A stretch of 64,000 bases of DNA from Sulfopaludibacter sp035606355 (GCA_035606355.1 DATNFO010000072.1:44374-108373), one strand, 5' to 3'. Counted from the first letter of the stretch, positions 18,390-26,422 are shown. Numbers and translations: made by a program. The notes: generated from the letters alone by a model not told the origin.

Positions 18390-19163
18390 TTAAGAATTGA
18401 CTCCGGAAGCCAGATAGCCTCCATCAACTGCGATGCACTGGCCGGTGAGGAAGCTGGCCGCATCGGACGCGAGCATAACTGCAATTCCGACCAGTTCTTC
18501 CGGCCTTCCGAAACGGCGCATGGGAGTGCGCATCAGGATCTCCTGGCCGCGCGCCGTGTTCATTACCAGGTGACCGTTGAGCTCGGTGGGGAAGACGCCG
18601 GGCGCGATCGCATTGACCGAGATTCCCTCTTCCGCCCACTCGCACGCGAGACTGCGGGTGAGCGAAAGGGTTGCTGTTTTCGCGGCGCAGTATGCCGCCA
18701 CCTGATGAAACGAGAGAAACGAGCCGAGCGACGCAATGTTGATGATGCGGCCATGCCCGCTCGCGGCGAGCGCGTCGTGGAAGGCCTGGCATGCGCGCAG
18801 CACGCCGGTGAGGTTCGTATCCAGCAGGCCGGACCACTTTTCGTCGGTGACGTTGAGGGTCGGCTCCTTGAAGGTATATCCCGCGGCGTTGATCAGGATA
18901 TCGACGCCGCCCAGCCCGGCGACGACTGCGCTACACAGCTCGTCTAACGATTTGCGGTCGCGCGCATCGGACGTTTTGCGAAGCGTCCGCCGCCCGGCGG
19001 CTTCGATTTCCGCGGCAGTTTCGGATAGCTCGGCGATGCGTCTTCCGGAGGGCACCACGTGGGCGCCATGCCCGGCGAGCCCGAGAGCCAGCGCGCGGCC
19101 GAGTCCCGTGGTTCCACCAATGACCACGGCGACGCGGTCGCGAATGCAGAGGCTGTCACTCAT
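18390..19163 (-). CDS. SDR-family NAD(P)-dependent dehydrogenase
   Basis: 257 residues of the classical short-chain dehydrogenase fold. The cofactor loop is GGTTGLG (residues about 16-22), followed by INAAG, the catalytic Ser in NIASLG and the YCAAK pair. The N-terminal loop replaces the usual TG with GG. It resembles the KduD/gluconate 5-dehydrogenase and glucose-dehydrogenase-like groups, which oxidise sugar or sugar-acid hydroxyls. It overlaps the preceding 110-residue gene by 8 bp and lies 14 bp before the alpha-glucuronidase. A role in oxidising (4-O-methyl-)glucuronate or a product is plausible but inferred from context. Confidence 0.85.
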   Translation of the reverse strand: MSDSLCIRDRVAVVIGGTTGLGRALALGLAGHGAHVVPSGRRIAELSETAAEIEAAGRRTLRKTSDARDRKSLDELCSAVVAGLGGVDILINAAGYTFKEPTLNVTDEKWSGLLDTNLTGVLRACQAFHDALAASGHGRIINIASLGSFLSFHQVAAYCAAKTATLSLTRSLACEWAEEGISVNAIAPGVFPTELNGHLVMNTARGQEILMRTPMRRFGRPEELVGIAVMLASDAASFLTGQCIAVDGGYLASGVNS

Positions 19164-19488
19164 AGCTGAGATAAACTGCGCCGGCTTCGACGGCGATTTC
19201 CACGCCGGCCGCCTGGGCTGCTTCGCGCAGGGCGGCGTCGAGCATGGCGACGGGGTCAGGCCCGAATTGCAGGCGGCGCATGAGTCCTTCGCCTTTGCGC
19301 GTTCCAGCCGCGAAGACCACCTTGAGGCCGCGGCGCTTGCAGCGCACGGCGGTGCCGTCTTCCAGCTTGGTGTTCATCGGCTTGAGGAACGCGTCCACGT
19401 AATGTACGCCGATTCCCGATTTATCCGCCGTGAACTCAGGCAGCTTTTGGCCGATGGCCGGATCGATGTCGCAGAGCTTGGTTTTCAT
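19156..19488 (-). CDS. Hypothetical protein (110 aa) within the corrinoid operon
   Basis: I do not recognise this family. The start at 19488 is chosen because it overlaps the homocysteine methyltransferase stop as ATGA. The product is alpha/beta-looking with no signal peptide: KLCDIDPAIGQKLPEF, then a basic strand VRCKRRGLKVVFAAG and a helical end DAALREAAQAAGVEI. It has two Cys residues. It sits between the methyl-transfer genes and the SDR gene, overlapping both, so it probably takes part in the same pathway. A small accessory subunit for the corrinoid system is one option; nothing in the sequence proves it. Confidence 0.7.
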   Translation of the reverse strand: MKTKLCDIDPAIGQKLPEFTADKSGIGVHYVDAFLKPMNTKLEDGTAVRCKRRGLKVVFAAGTRKGEGLMRRLQFGPDPVAMLDAALREAAQAAGVEIAVEAGAVYLSYE

Positions 19489-20393
19489 GAAGGTATTCCG
19501 TAGGTATCCATGGCGCGGCGAAACGCGCGGATGTGGTCTGGCGTGCTGCCGCAGCATGCGCCGACGATGCCGGCGCCCGCATCGAGCAGCGGCGCGACGC
19601 CTCTTGCCATATCGTCCGGCAACTCGTCGTAAACCACTTTCATGTTCACGAGCTTGGGCTGGCCGGCGTTCGGCTGCACCATCACCGGGAGCTTCGTAGT
19701 GTTGCGGTATCGCGTGACGGCCTGGCGGGCGCGCTCCATATCCATGCCGGTTCCGCAGTTGAGAGCGACGATATTGACGCCGTTCTCTTCCATGAAGCTC
19801 GCCGCGTGCTCGGGGTCTATGCCCATCATGGTGCGGAACGTGGAACCATCGAGCGTCACGTCATAGGCAAGAGAACCGATGATGCACGGTGCGCCCGCTT
19901 TTTTGGCGGCGCAGATTCCGAGCCCGAGCTCTTCGAGGGAGGTTTGAGTTTCGATGATGATGGCATCGGCTCCGGCGGACATGAGGGCTTGTGCCTGTTC
20001 GGCGAAGGCGTCACGGACATCTTCCTCTTTAAAATCGCCAAAGGGCTCCATGAGGCCGCCAAACGGGCCGATATCCCCGATCACATAACCGGGCTTGCCG
20101 GCGAATGCTTCGCGCGCGATTTCGACAGCGGCACGGTTGACCTCCGCGACCTTGCCCGCGTTGCCGTGGCGATTGAGCATGATGCGCGAGCCGCCGAAAG
20201 TGTTGGTGAGCAGGCAATCCGACCCTGCCTCCACATAGCGGCGCTGAATCCCGAGAACCTTTTCCGGATGTGTCAGGTTCCACGCCTCTCCGCAACCGCC
20301 CTGTTCCAGTCCGGCGAACATGAGCTGCGTGCCCATGGCGCCATCGCCAAGCAGCGGATGTTCGAGAATGGCCTCCAGCAAGGGCTGTTTCAT
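19485..20393 (-). CDS. Homocysteine S-methyltransferase domain protein
   Basis: 302 residues from the ATG at 20393, which overlaps the upstream stop (ATGA). A longer frame to 20507 has no start signal and runs inside the upstream gene. It matches the N-terminal homocysteine domain of methionine synthase: DGAMGTQLM, TNTFGGS, and the three zinc-binding cysteines Cys213 (ALNCGTG) and Cys280-Cys281 (GACCGS). This domain transfers a methyl group from a methyl-corrinoid or other donor to homocysteine, making methionine. The operon encodes its own corrinoid protein, so it is the natural candidate for the methyl-accepting step (MT II). Confidence 0.9.
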   Translation of the reverse strand: MKQPLLEAILEHPLLGDGAMGTQLMFAGLEQGGCGEAWNLTHPEKVLGIQRRYVEAGSDCLLTNTFGGSRIMLNRHGNAGKVAEVNRAAVEIAREAFAGKPGYVIGDIGPFGGLMEPFGDFKEEDVRDAFAEQAQALMSAGADAIIIETQTSLEELGLGICAAKKAGAPCIIGSLAYDVTLDGSTFRTMMGIDPEHAASFMEENGVNIVALNCGTGMDMERARQAVTRYRNTTKLPVMVQPNAGQPKLVNMKVVYDELPDDMARGVAPLLDAGAGIVGACCGSTPDHIRAFRRAMDTYGIPS

Positions 20394-21571
20394 AGTTTTC
20401 CGTTCTTGTGCAATGCGTAGTGGATGGTCTCGAGCACCAGTCCCCACTTGTGCTGGCGGCTGCCGGCATCGCAGTAGCAGCCGGCGGGACTCGCCGGGCG
20501 GCGCCACGTGAGTACCTCATGCAGCGGCCTGCCGGAAAGCGGCTTTTCCGATTCGATGGAGGCCATCAGCGCATCGGGCGCGGCGATGTACTGGCACATG
20601 GAGCGATGTCCCTCATCGTTCGGCGCCGGCCCGCACTGCTGGTCGAGCAGCGGGTAGCCACTCTCGCGCGGTCCGAGTGTCACCAGATAATCGAACGCCA
20701 GCGGACGGCCCATGTTGCTGCAAGTGGTCCCGTCGAAGCGAAAGCGCGCGATCACCGTGCCATCGGGGCGCGACTCGAGCGTGAGACGTTGCGCTGCCCA
20801 GCGTTCCAGGGCTCGCGGATTGACGTTGTAAGCGACCGGTTCCGGCGCAGGCGCTGCAATCGTGCGCCGGTAAGGCGCGCGCCGGAAGCGGCACGGTTGA
20901 AAGGTGCAGTTGGTGCAGGGCACGCCGCCCGTGAGGCGGTGTAGCGAATTGGCGTCGCGCGTGATGCCGAAGAGGACGAGCTGCGATTTTGTCGGGCGAA
21001 GCGCGCCGGAATCGAGCGCTTCCAGCGGACCGGGGAGCCGGTCGCCCGAAAGTGAGAGCAGGCGCGGCTGTTCGGCGACATCCCAGCCGGTGTAGCCGGG
21101 AGAGTAATGCGGCAGCACCGCCATGCCGTGACTTTCGGCCCACGCGCAGAGTCGCGCGCCGAGGTTGGTAACCAGATGCTCGGTCACTGCCGCGGCATAG
21201 GTTTCGAGAAAGAAGTACTCGTCCGGTTTCTCTTCGTTCCAGAGTTGTTTGGCGTGCTGCTCGGCTTCCGGTCCGGCGCTCGCCGCCGCCCAGACGGCGC
21301 CTTCCGCTTCTCCTTCCCCGAAGGTCTGGCGCAAGCGGCCGCTGTGGAAAGCCTGTCCTTCGATGCGCACGGCTTCACCGGCGATTTCGACGCCCGCGGT
21401 TTCCCGCGCGTACACCCACGGCCGCGCGTTTTCGTTGTACCACTGGCGAGCCCACGCGGCGAGCTCGGCGGCGCGGCCGGAGATTTCGTAATTGCGCGGA
21501 TAGCCGAGTAGCCGCAAGTACTCGCTCTCGGGCACCTGCACATCGGGCTGTGTATCGGCGAATTCGATCAT
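20390..21571 (-). CDS. MetH activation-domain-like protein with Cys motif
   Basis: 393 residues. The middle part resembles the reactivation domain of B12-dependent methionine synthase, which binds S-adenosylmethionine: LPHYSPGYTGWDVAEQPRLL, then ALDSGALRPTKSQLVLFGIT. It is followed by a cysteine cluster, Cys219-x2-Cys222-x4-Cys227 (CTNCTFQPC), that could bind a metal or iron-sulfur centre. Such proteins accompany corrinoid methyltransferases and may hold the corrinoid during reductive reactivation. It overlaps both neighbours by 4 bp (ATGA). The relation to MetH is by motif reading only and the redox role is inference. Confidence 0.7.
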   Translation of the reverse strand: MIEFADTQPDVQVPESEYLRLLGYPRNYEISGRAAELAAWARQWYNENARPWVYARETAGVEIAGEAVRIEGQAFHSGRLRQTFGEGEAEGAVWAAASAGPEAEQHAKQLWNEEKPDEYFFLETYAAAVTEHLVTNLGARLCAWAESHGMAVLPHYSPGYTGWDVAEQPRLLSLSGDRLPGPLEALDSGALRPTKSQLVLFGITRDANSLHRLTGGVPCTNCTFQPCRFRRAPYRRTIAAPAPEPVAYNVNPRALERWAAQRLTLESRPDGTVIARFRFDGTTCSNMGRPLAFDYLVTLGPRESGYPLLDQQCGPAPNDEGHRSMCQYIAAPDALMASIESEKPLSGRPLHEVLTWRRPASPAGCYCDAGSRQHKWGLVLETIHYALHKNGKL

Positions 21572-23142
21572 ACGGCCGCCCGTTCCGAGGCAGGCAGACT
21601 CTGAAATTGGCAGCCATCCACGAAGAAGTCGAAAAAGCGCGGGTGCGTTTCCAGGCGGCAGTGCTCGACGCGCAGCACGAGCTCTTCCAGTTCGCGGCGC
21701 TTGGCCTCGGAAACAAGCGCGATGGTCGCGCCTTCAATCGCTGCGTTGCCCACTTGCACGATGCGGTTCTTCGGAATCTCGGGGATCAAACCGATGCGCA
21801 TGGCGGCGTCCACGTCCAGATGCCTGCCGAAGCCGCCCGCGAGGTAGAAGACGTCGATATCGCCGAAGCTGACGCCGTAATTGCTGATCACGGTTTCCAG
21901 ACCCGCGGCATTCGCGCCCTTCGCTTGAGCGAGTTCGTTGACGTCGCTTTCGAGGAAATAGACGTTGTTGGCGGCGTCCAGCGTGATGCGGTCCGGGCCG
22001 TCTTCGAAACGTCCGCGCTCGTTCATGCGGCCCGTGCGCATGAGCTCGCTGAGCAGAGATACCAGTCCCGAACCGCAGATTCCCGCGGGTGCGCCACCGC
22101 CGATGGTTTCGAGGTGGAAATCGCCGGCATCGTCAATCTGCACGCGCGCGATTGCGCCATCCAGCGCGGGCATGCCGCAGGCGATCGCGCCGCCTTCGAA
22201 TGCCGGCCCGGCGGGGCAGGACGCCGCCAGGATGCGATGACGATTGCCGAGGATCAGCTCGGTATTGGTGCCGATGTCCATCACCGCGACGAGTCGTTCT
22301 TCATGCGCCAGGTCAATGGCGAGCATGCAGGCAGCGGCGTCCGCGCCCACGTGGCCGCTGACGATTGGGCCTCCATAAACCGCGGCCTGCGGATGAATCG
22401 GCAGGAGGCAGCGGCGGCCGGTTTCGAGCAGGCTGGTGCCGGCGCGCTTGCCTTCGGCCATCTCGATTTCGGTGATCGAGCGGTACGGGTTCTGCCCTAT
22501 GGAGTAGACATTCTGGCGGAAGAAGATGTCGCGCATGGTGGAGTTGCCGACCACCACCATTTCGCGGATCTCCAACGGATCGATGGGAAACTCCTGGATG
22601 GCGTGCGTGAGATAGCCGGCGAGCGTGCGCCGCAGCAGTTTGCCGGGATGGTTCGTATCGTAGAAAATGCGCGCCATCACGTCAGACCCCGCGAAGCGCT
22701 GCGGATTCTCGAACGAAGCATCGGCGGCGATGCTGCCGGTCTGAAGATCGATCAAGCGCAGGACCACCGTGGTGGTGCCGAGGTCCAATGCGATGCCGTA
22801 GCCCGGCCGCGAATTGGCGCTCAGTTCCGACGGAGGCAGGCCGACGGCGCACTGCTCGATGCGCATGTGGCCGCGGCGCATCGTGTGGCAGCGGATTGCG
22901 CCATCGCCCAGAACCATCGTCTGGCACGAAAGACGGAAGGGGCCGCTCAGGTGGCGTTCGTATTCGCCGGGCGCGGAAAGCGACTCCAACCCCTCGGCGA
23001 CTTCCACCACGCACTCCTTGCACTTGCCCTGTTTATTGCAGGACGTAGGCACGCGGACGCCGAGCCGCTCGGCGCAGTCGAATAGCGACGTGCCGGGCGC
23101 GGCATCGGCGGTGAGGCCGTTGATGGTGACGGTGGCTGCCAT
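21568..23142 (-). CDS. RACo-like reductive activator of corrinoid protein (2Fe-2S + ASKHA)
   Basis: 524 residues. The N-terminal ferredoxin domain has Cys35, Cys41, Cys44 and Cys73 (SCNKQGKCKEC ... RLSC), a plant-type 2Fe-2S set. After a linker come the ASKHA ATPase domains (GYGIALDLGTTTVVLRLIDL, VMDIGTNTEL, ICGSGLVSLLSELM, FYLAGGFG). This is the arrangement of RACo and the activators of O-demethylase systems, which use ATP to return inactive Co(II) corrinoid to Co(I). It is strong evidence that the neighbouring corrinoid protein works in methyl transfer. It overlaps the next gene by 4 bp. Confidence 0.92.
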   Translation of the reverse strand: MAATVTINGLTADAAPGTSLFDCAERLGVRVPTSCNKQGKCKECVVEVAEGLESLSAPGEYERHLSGPFRLSCQTMVLGDGAIRCHTMRRGHMRIEQCAVGLPPSELSANSRPGYGIALDLGTTTVVLRLIDLQTGSIAADASFENPQRFAGSDVMARIFYDTNHPGKLLRRTLAGYLTHAIQEFPIDPLEIREMVVVGNSTMRDIFFRQNVYSIGQNPYRSITEIEMAEGKRAGTSLLETGRRCLLPIHPQAAVYGGPIVSGHVGADAAACMLAIDLAHEERLVAVMDIGTNTELILGNRHRILAASCPAGPAFEGGAIACGMPALDGAIARVQIDDAGDFHLETIGGGAPAGICGSGLVSLLSELMRTGRMNERGRFEDGPDRITLDAANNVYFLESDVNELAQAKGANAAGLETVISNYGVSFGDIDVFYLAGGFGRHLDVDAAMRIGLIPEIPKNRIVQVGNAAIEGATIALVSEAKRRELEELVLRVEHCRLETHPRFFDFFVDGCQFQSLPASERAAV

Positions 23143-23151
23143 TTTCGTGAG

Positions 23152-23409
23152 CTACCAGGCCGCCTCCGATTCGAGTTCCGATTTCACGGCTTCGGCGATC
23201 TCTTGTGCGGACCCGTCGCGCTCCCGGTCTTCGCTCCATCTCCACTGCGCGAGGTAATCGTCCGAACCCTGCAGGTTGCGCCTGGCGGCGAGTGCGTCAA
23301 TCCGTTCCTGGAAGCGATCGTCGAGAGGCAGGGTCACCTCGTCGAAGCCGTCATCAGCCTTGATCTGCGACGGCACTTCCTGCCAGTACAGAATTTTGTA
23401 GGTCGCCAT
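23152..23409 (-). CDS. 'Virulence factor' domain small protein (85 aa)
   Basis: 85 residues from the ATG at 23409. The sequence (MATYKILYWQEVPSQIKADD, then LPLDDRFQERIDALA, DDYLAQWRW and a helical end with AQEIAEAVKSELE) matches the small Virulence_fact domain known from CvfC-type proteins. The biochemical role of that domain is not established. The start lies 56 bp inside the end of the corrinoid-protein gene in another frame, an unusually long overlap, and the stop is 9 bp before the activator gene. Its place in the operon suggests a link to corrinoid methyl transfer. Confidence 0.75.
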   Translation of the reverse strand: MATYKILYWQEVPSQIKADDGFDEVTLPLDDRFQERIDALAARRNLQGSDDYLAQWRWSEDRERDGSAQEIAEAVKSELESEAAW

Positions 23410-24058
23410 ATTGCTCGTTCTTCTCCCGTGCCAGGCGCAGAAACAACTCCACTGCGGCTGACGCGTTCGCGCCGTAGCCATCGGCGCCAATCTCGTCGGC
23501 GAACATCTCGCTGATCGGCGCTCCTCCCACCGCCATTTTGATTTGTTCGCGTCCGGCGGCGCGAAAACCGTCGATCACGGTCTTCATGTAAGTCATGGTG
23601 GTGGTCAGCAGGGCGCTCATGCCGATAATATCCGGCTTGCACTTGTCCGCCGCGGCCATGAATTTTTCGACGCTCTGATCCACGCCGATATCAGTTACTT
23701 CGAAGCCCGCGCCTTCAGCCATCATGCAGACCAGGTTCTTGCCGATATCGTGCAGGTCGCCGCGAACGGTCCCCATCAGCAGCACGCCGGCGGGCCTGGA
23801 GCCGCTATCTTTCGCGCTGAGGAGCGGCTTTAGCACCGCCATACCCGCTTTCATGGCGCGCGCGGCGATGAGCACTTCCGGCACGTACAGCACGTTGTGC
23901 TTGAAATCCTCTCCCACTACGCTCATGCCCGCGATCAGGCCATCGTTCAGAATCTCCTGCGCCGTCCTGCCTTCGGCGAGCGCATCTTTCGTCATCTGCT
24001 CGACTTTGGCGGCATTGCCCTCATAGAGGTACTGATTCATCAACGCGTAATCAACCAT
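23354..24058 (-). CDS. Corrinoid (B12-binding) methyl-carrier protein
   Basis: 234 residues. The N-terminal helical cap (about 1-85) and the Rossmann B12-binding domain match MtaC/MtvC/MtgC-type corrinoid proteins. The cobalt-ligand motif DLHDIGKN is intact, with His103 as expected lower ligand. The later GMSALLTTTM and VGGAPISEMFADEIGADGYG segments fit the B12 fold. It would carry a methyl group between the UroD-type methyltransferase (overlapping by 8 bp upstream) and the homocysteine methyltransferase. The last residues overlap the following gene by 56 bp. Confidence 0.93.
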   Translation of the reverse strand: MVDYALMNQYLYEGNAAKVEQMTKDALAEGRTAQEILNDGLIAGMSVVGEDFKHNVLYVPEVLIAARAMKAGMAVLKPLLSAKDSGSRPAGVLLMGTVRGDLHDIGKNLVCMMAEGAGFEVTDIGVDQSVEKFMAAADKCKPDIIGMSALLTTTMTYMKTVIDGFRAAGREQIKMAVGGAPISEMFADEIGADGYGANASAAVELFLRLAREKNEQYGDLQNSVLAGSAVADQG

Positions 24059-25124
24059 TCCGCGCCCCTTGAACGGCGACGCGGCCGCCGTTGAACTGCT
24101 TGAGAGCGCTCAGCATGGCGACAATGTTCTCGCGCGGCATGCCGGGGCTGACACCGCCGCCGACCGAGAGGATAACGCCTTCCCCGCCGGCTCCTTCGAG
24201 CACATCGACCGTGGCTTCTTCCACCTCTTCCGGGGTGCCTCGGACAGCGATTTCGAGCGGGTTCACATTGCCCATGAGGCACATGCGCTTGCCGACGCGC
24301 TGCTTCACTTCGCGGATGTCCTTCTGCTTGCCCCAGTTGAGTACGTTGAAGCCAGTGTCGGGAAGGTGATCGAGGCAGGCATCGACTTCGGCATCGTTGT
24401 GGTAGACCTTCACCCAGTCGTCCGGAAAAGCGTCGCAGATGCGCTTCAGGTACGGGTGCGCGAATTCGAGGTAATGCTCCTCATTGATGAAGCCGACGAT
24501 GTCGTCGAGGATGAAGATGCTCTCCACCGTGTCGCCCATGGCTTTGTGCTGCGCCTTCAACCAATCGATGATCACGCGCGTGCAGAGGTCGATGAGCTTG
24601 TGCGCGCCTTCGGGGTTCTCCACCAAATCGATCATCAAATGCGTGGTGCCGCGGACGAAGCCCGCCGTGCACAGCGGGCCGCGCGAGGTGACCATCGGGA
24701 GAATGTAGCCGGCATCCAGGATACGCTGCCGCTGCATCTTGATGCGGTGCAGGGTCAAAGCGGCGAAAGCATCGGCCTCCACTTCGTATTCGGGGAACTG
24801 CTCGATATCTTCCAGGCGATAGAGCGTGTGGTATTCGCTGGGAGTGTTGTCCTGCCAGAACTTGATTTTCGCGCCCAGCACGGAGGGTTCGGCGGCCATG
24901 CCGTATTCCATCCACCACGAGGGGACGAAAATGATGTCCGGGTACTCCTGCATGACCTTCAGATTCGCCTGGAACCAAACTTCGGGATCCAGATAGTAAT
25001 CGAGGTGCTTGATCCCGAGGTATCCCGGCATCCAAGGGCTGTCGATAATCAGCGCCATGGGCACCGCGTCCAGCTTCTCCAGCCGCGCGGCGCGTTTAAA
25101 CGTCTCCCACTGTTGCGGTAGCAT
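24051..25124 (-). CDS. UroD/MtaA-family corrinoid methyltransferase
   Basis: 357 residues of the uroporphyrinogen decarboxylase/MtaA/CmuA barrel family: a WFQANLKVMQEYPDIIFVPS segment early on, then ILDDIVGFINEEHYLEFAHP, LMGNVNPLEI and PGMPRENIVAML at the end. The position of the MtaA zinc motif HxC reads HND, and the later Cys is replaced in SVGGGVSP. The thiol-activating zinc site therefore seems absent. That fits a methyltransferase that demethylates a substrate onto the corrinoid (MT I) rather than one that methylates a thiol. It is directly coupled to the corrinoid protein (8-bp overlap). A 4-O-methyl sugar acid as substrate is inferred from the operon. Confidence 0.88.
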   Translation of the reverse strand: MLPQQWETFKRAARLEKLDAVPMALIIDSPWMPGYLGIKHLDYYLDPEVWFQANLKVMQEYPDIIFVPSWWMEYGMAAEPSVLGAKIKFWQDNTPSEYHTLYRLEDIEQFPEYEVEADAFAALTLHRIKMQRQRILDAGYILPMVTSRGPLCTAGFVRGTTHLMIDLVENPEGAHKLIDLCTRVIIDWLKAQHKAMGDTVESIFILDDIVGFINEEHYLEFAHPYLKRICDAFPDDWVKVYHNDAEVDACLDHLPDTGFNVLNWGKQKDIREVKQRVGKRMCLMGNVNPLEIAVRGTPEEVEEATVDVLEGAGGEGVILSVGGGVSPGMPRENIVAMLSALKQFNGGRVAVQGARNG

Positions 25125-25154
25125 GATGGCCCCTTACTTATTCTTCCTTATTTT

Positions 25155-26399
25155 CTAATCCGGAACTGGCGCCGGCCGGCTTTCATTCGGGTCTGCCCAG
25201 CGGTCGTTGGGAATAATCGGCGTCCAACCCGGCCGCCCTGGATCCTGGTCGTATGGATATCCGCCCAGCCGGCGATACAGCTCGTTATATTTTCGAACTT
25301 TTTCGCGATCCAGTTTGATACCCAGCCCGGGACCCTCGGGTACGCGAATGGCGCCGCCCTCGTAACGCATGAGCCCGCCTTCGATCACGTCGTCGGCGAG
25401 GTGATGGTAATGGGCATCGGCGGCGAACGAAAGGTTGGGAATCACAGCGCCGAGATGCAGCATGGTCGCCAGTTGTATGCCGAGTTCGCCGGAGGAGTGC
25501 ACCGCGACTCCGAGCTGAAACGTCTCGCAAATGGCCGCAGCCTTGATGCAGGCGCGGATTCCGCCCCAGAAGGTAGTGTCCAGCAGGATGACATCGACGG
25601 CGGTGTTCAGCGCATTTGCCGCGAGCTGTTCGAAATTCACCACTACGGTGTTCGTGGCCAACGGGACGCGCACCATTTCGCGAGTGCGGCGCATGCCGTT
25701 CAGCCCGTAGACGGGATCTTCGAGATAGTCGTTGCGCAGGCCTTCAATCGCCTGGCCGAAGCGAATGGCCTGCTCGGTGGACCAGACGGCGTTCGGGTCG
25801 AAGCGCAGCGAATCGCCTGGAAAAGCCGCGGCGACGGCGCGGTAGACTTCCAGTTCGTAGTCCGGATGAAAAACGCCCGCCTTCAGCTTGTGGGTGGTGA
25901 AGCCGAAACGCTGCTTGAGCGAAGCGATATGCTCAATCACCTGGTCGATGGTGCGGACTTCGCCCTCGCCGGTGCGCTGGCAGGGATAGCGGAAGAAGGA
26001 GTAAGTGGCGAAACGGACGGAATCGCGCAAGCGGCCGCCCAAAATCTCGCTGACGGGGACGTTCCACGCCTGGCCGAGAATGTCCAGGCAGGCGAATTCC
26101 AACGCGGCCAGCAGCTGAGTCCGGTTGTTGTATAACGATGCGGTCGGGTTAGCGATCAGGAACCGCATTTCCTCGAGTTTCGCGGGGTCGCGGCCGACCA
26201 GGTAGGTCTTCAGGGCTCGAATGGCGGCTTCCGCGGATTCTCCGCCTCCGCCCATCTCCCCTAGCCCGACAAGTCCGTTATCCGCTTCAACTTCGACGAT
26301 TGTGCGCACGAACCGGCCCCAGTGGCAACCGTTCGCGTGACGCAACGGCGCCTCCAGCGGCACGGTCACCGTAGTGGCCCGAATGTCCCGGATGCGCAT
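25155..26399 (-). CDS. Enolase-superfamily dehydratase, glucarate dehydratase-like
   Basis: 414 residues with the N-terminal capping domain and barrel of the glucarate dehydratase subgroup. KLKAG gives the base lysine pair, DPNAVWS and LEDPVYG give metal ligands, ATNTVVVNFEQL gives the third, and VAVHSSGELGIQLA contains the general-base His. These enzymes remove the proton next to a carboxylate and expel a beta leaving group from sugar acids. It is the first gene of the ten-gene operon. An operator-like palindrome lies 2 bp before the ATG and no Shine-Dalgarno is visible, so the mRNA may be leaderless. Glucarate, 4-O-methyl-glucarate or a related aldonate are possible substrates. Confidence 0.88.
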   Translation of the reverse strand: MRIRDIRATTVTVPLEAPLRHANGCHWGRFVRTIVEVEADNGLVGLGEMGGGGESAEAAIRALKTYLVGRDPAKLEEMRFLIANPTASLYNNRTQLLAALEFACLDILGQAWNVPVSEILGGRLRDSVRFATYSFFRYPCQRTGEGEVRTIDQVIEHIASLKQRFGFTTHKLKAGVFHPDYELEVYRAVAAAFPGDSLRFDPNAVWSTEQAIRFGQAIEGLRNDYLEDPVYGLNGMRRTREMVRVPLATNTVVVNFEQLAANALNTAVDVILLDTTFWGGIRACIKAAAICETFQLGVAVHSSGELGIQLATMLHLGAVIPNLSFAADAHYHHLADDVIEGGLMRYEGGAIRVPEGPGLGIKLDREKVRKYNELYRRLGGYPYDQDPGRPGWTPIIPNDRWADPNESRPAPVPD

Positions 26400-26401
26400 A
26401 T

Positions 26402-26422
26402 TTAGTTTTACCTTACAACAAA
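26402..26422. promoter_or_regulatory. Candidate ROK operator, site 2 (corrinoid/GH67 operon)
   Basis: TTAGTT-N9-AACAAA, directly upstream of the leftward start at 26399. It matches the other five sites with the same 9-bp spacer. A repressor here would block the start of the ten-gene operon. Confidence 0.65.
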
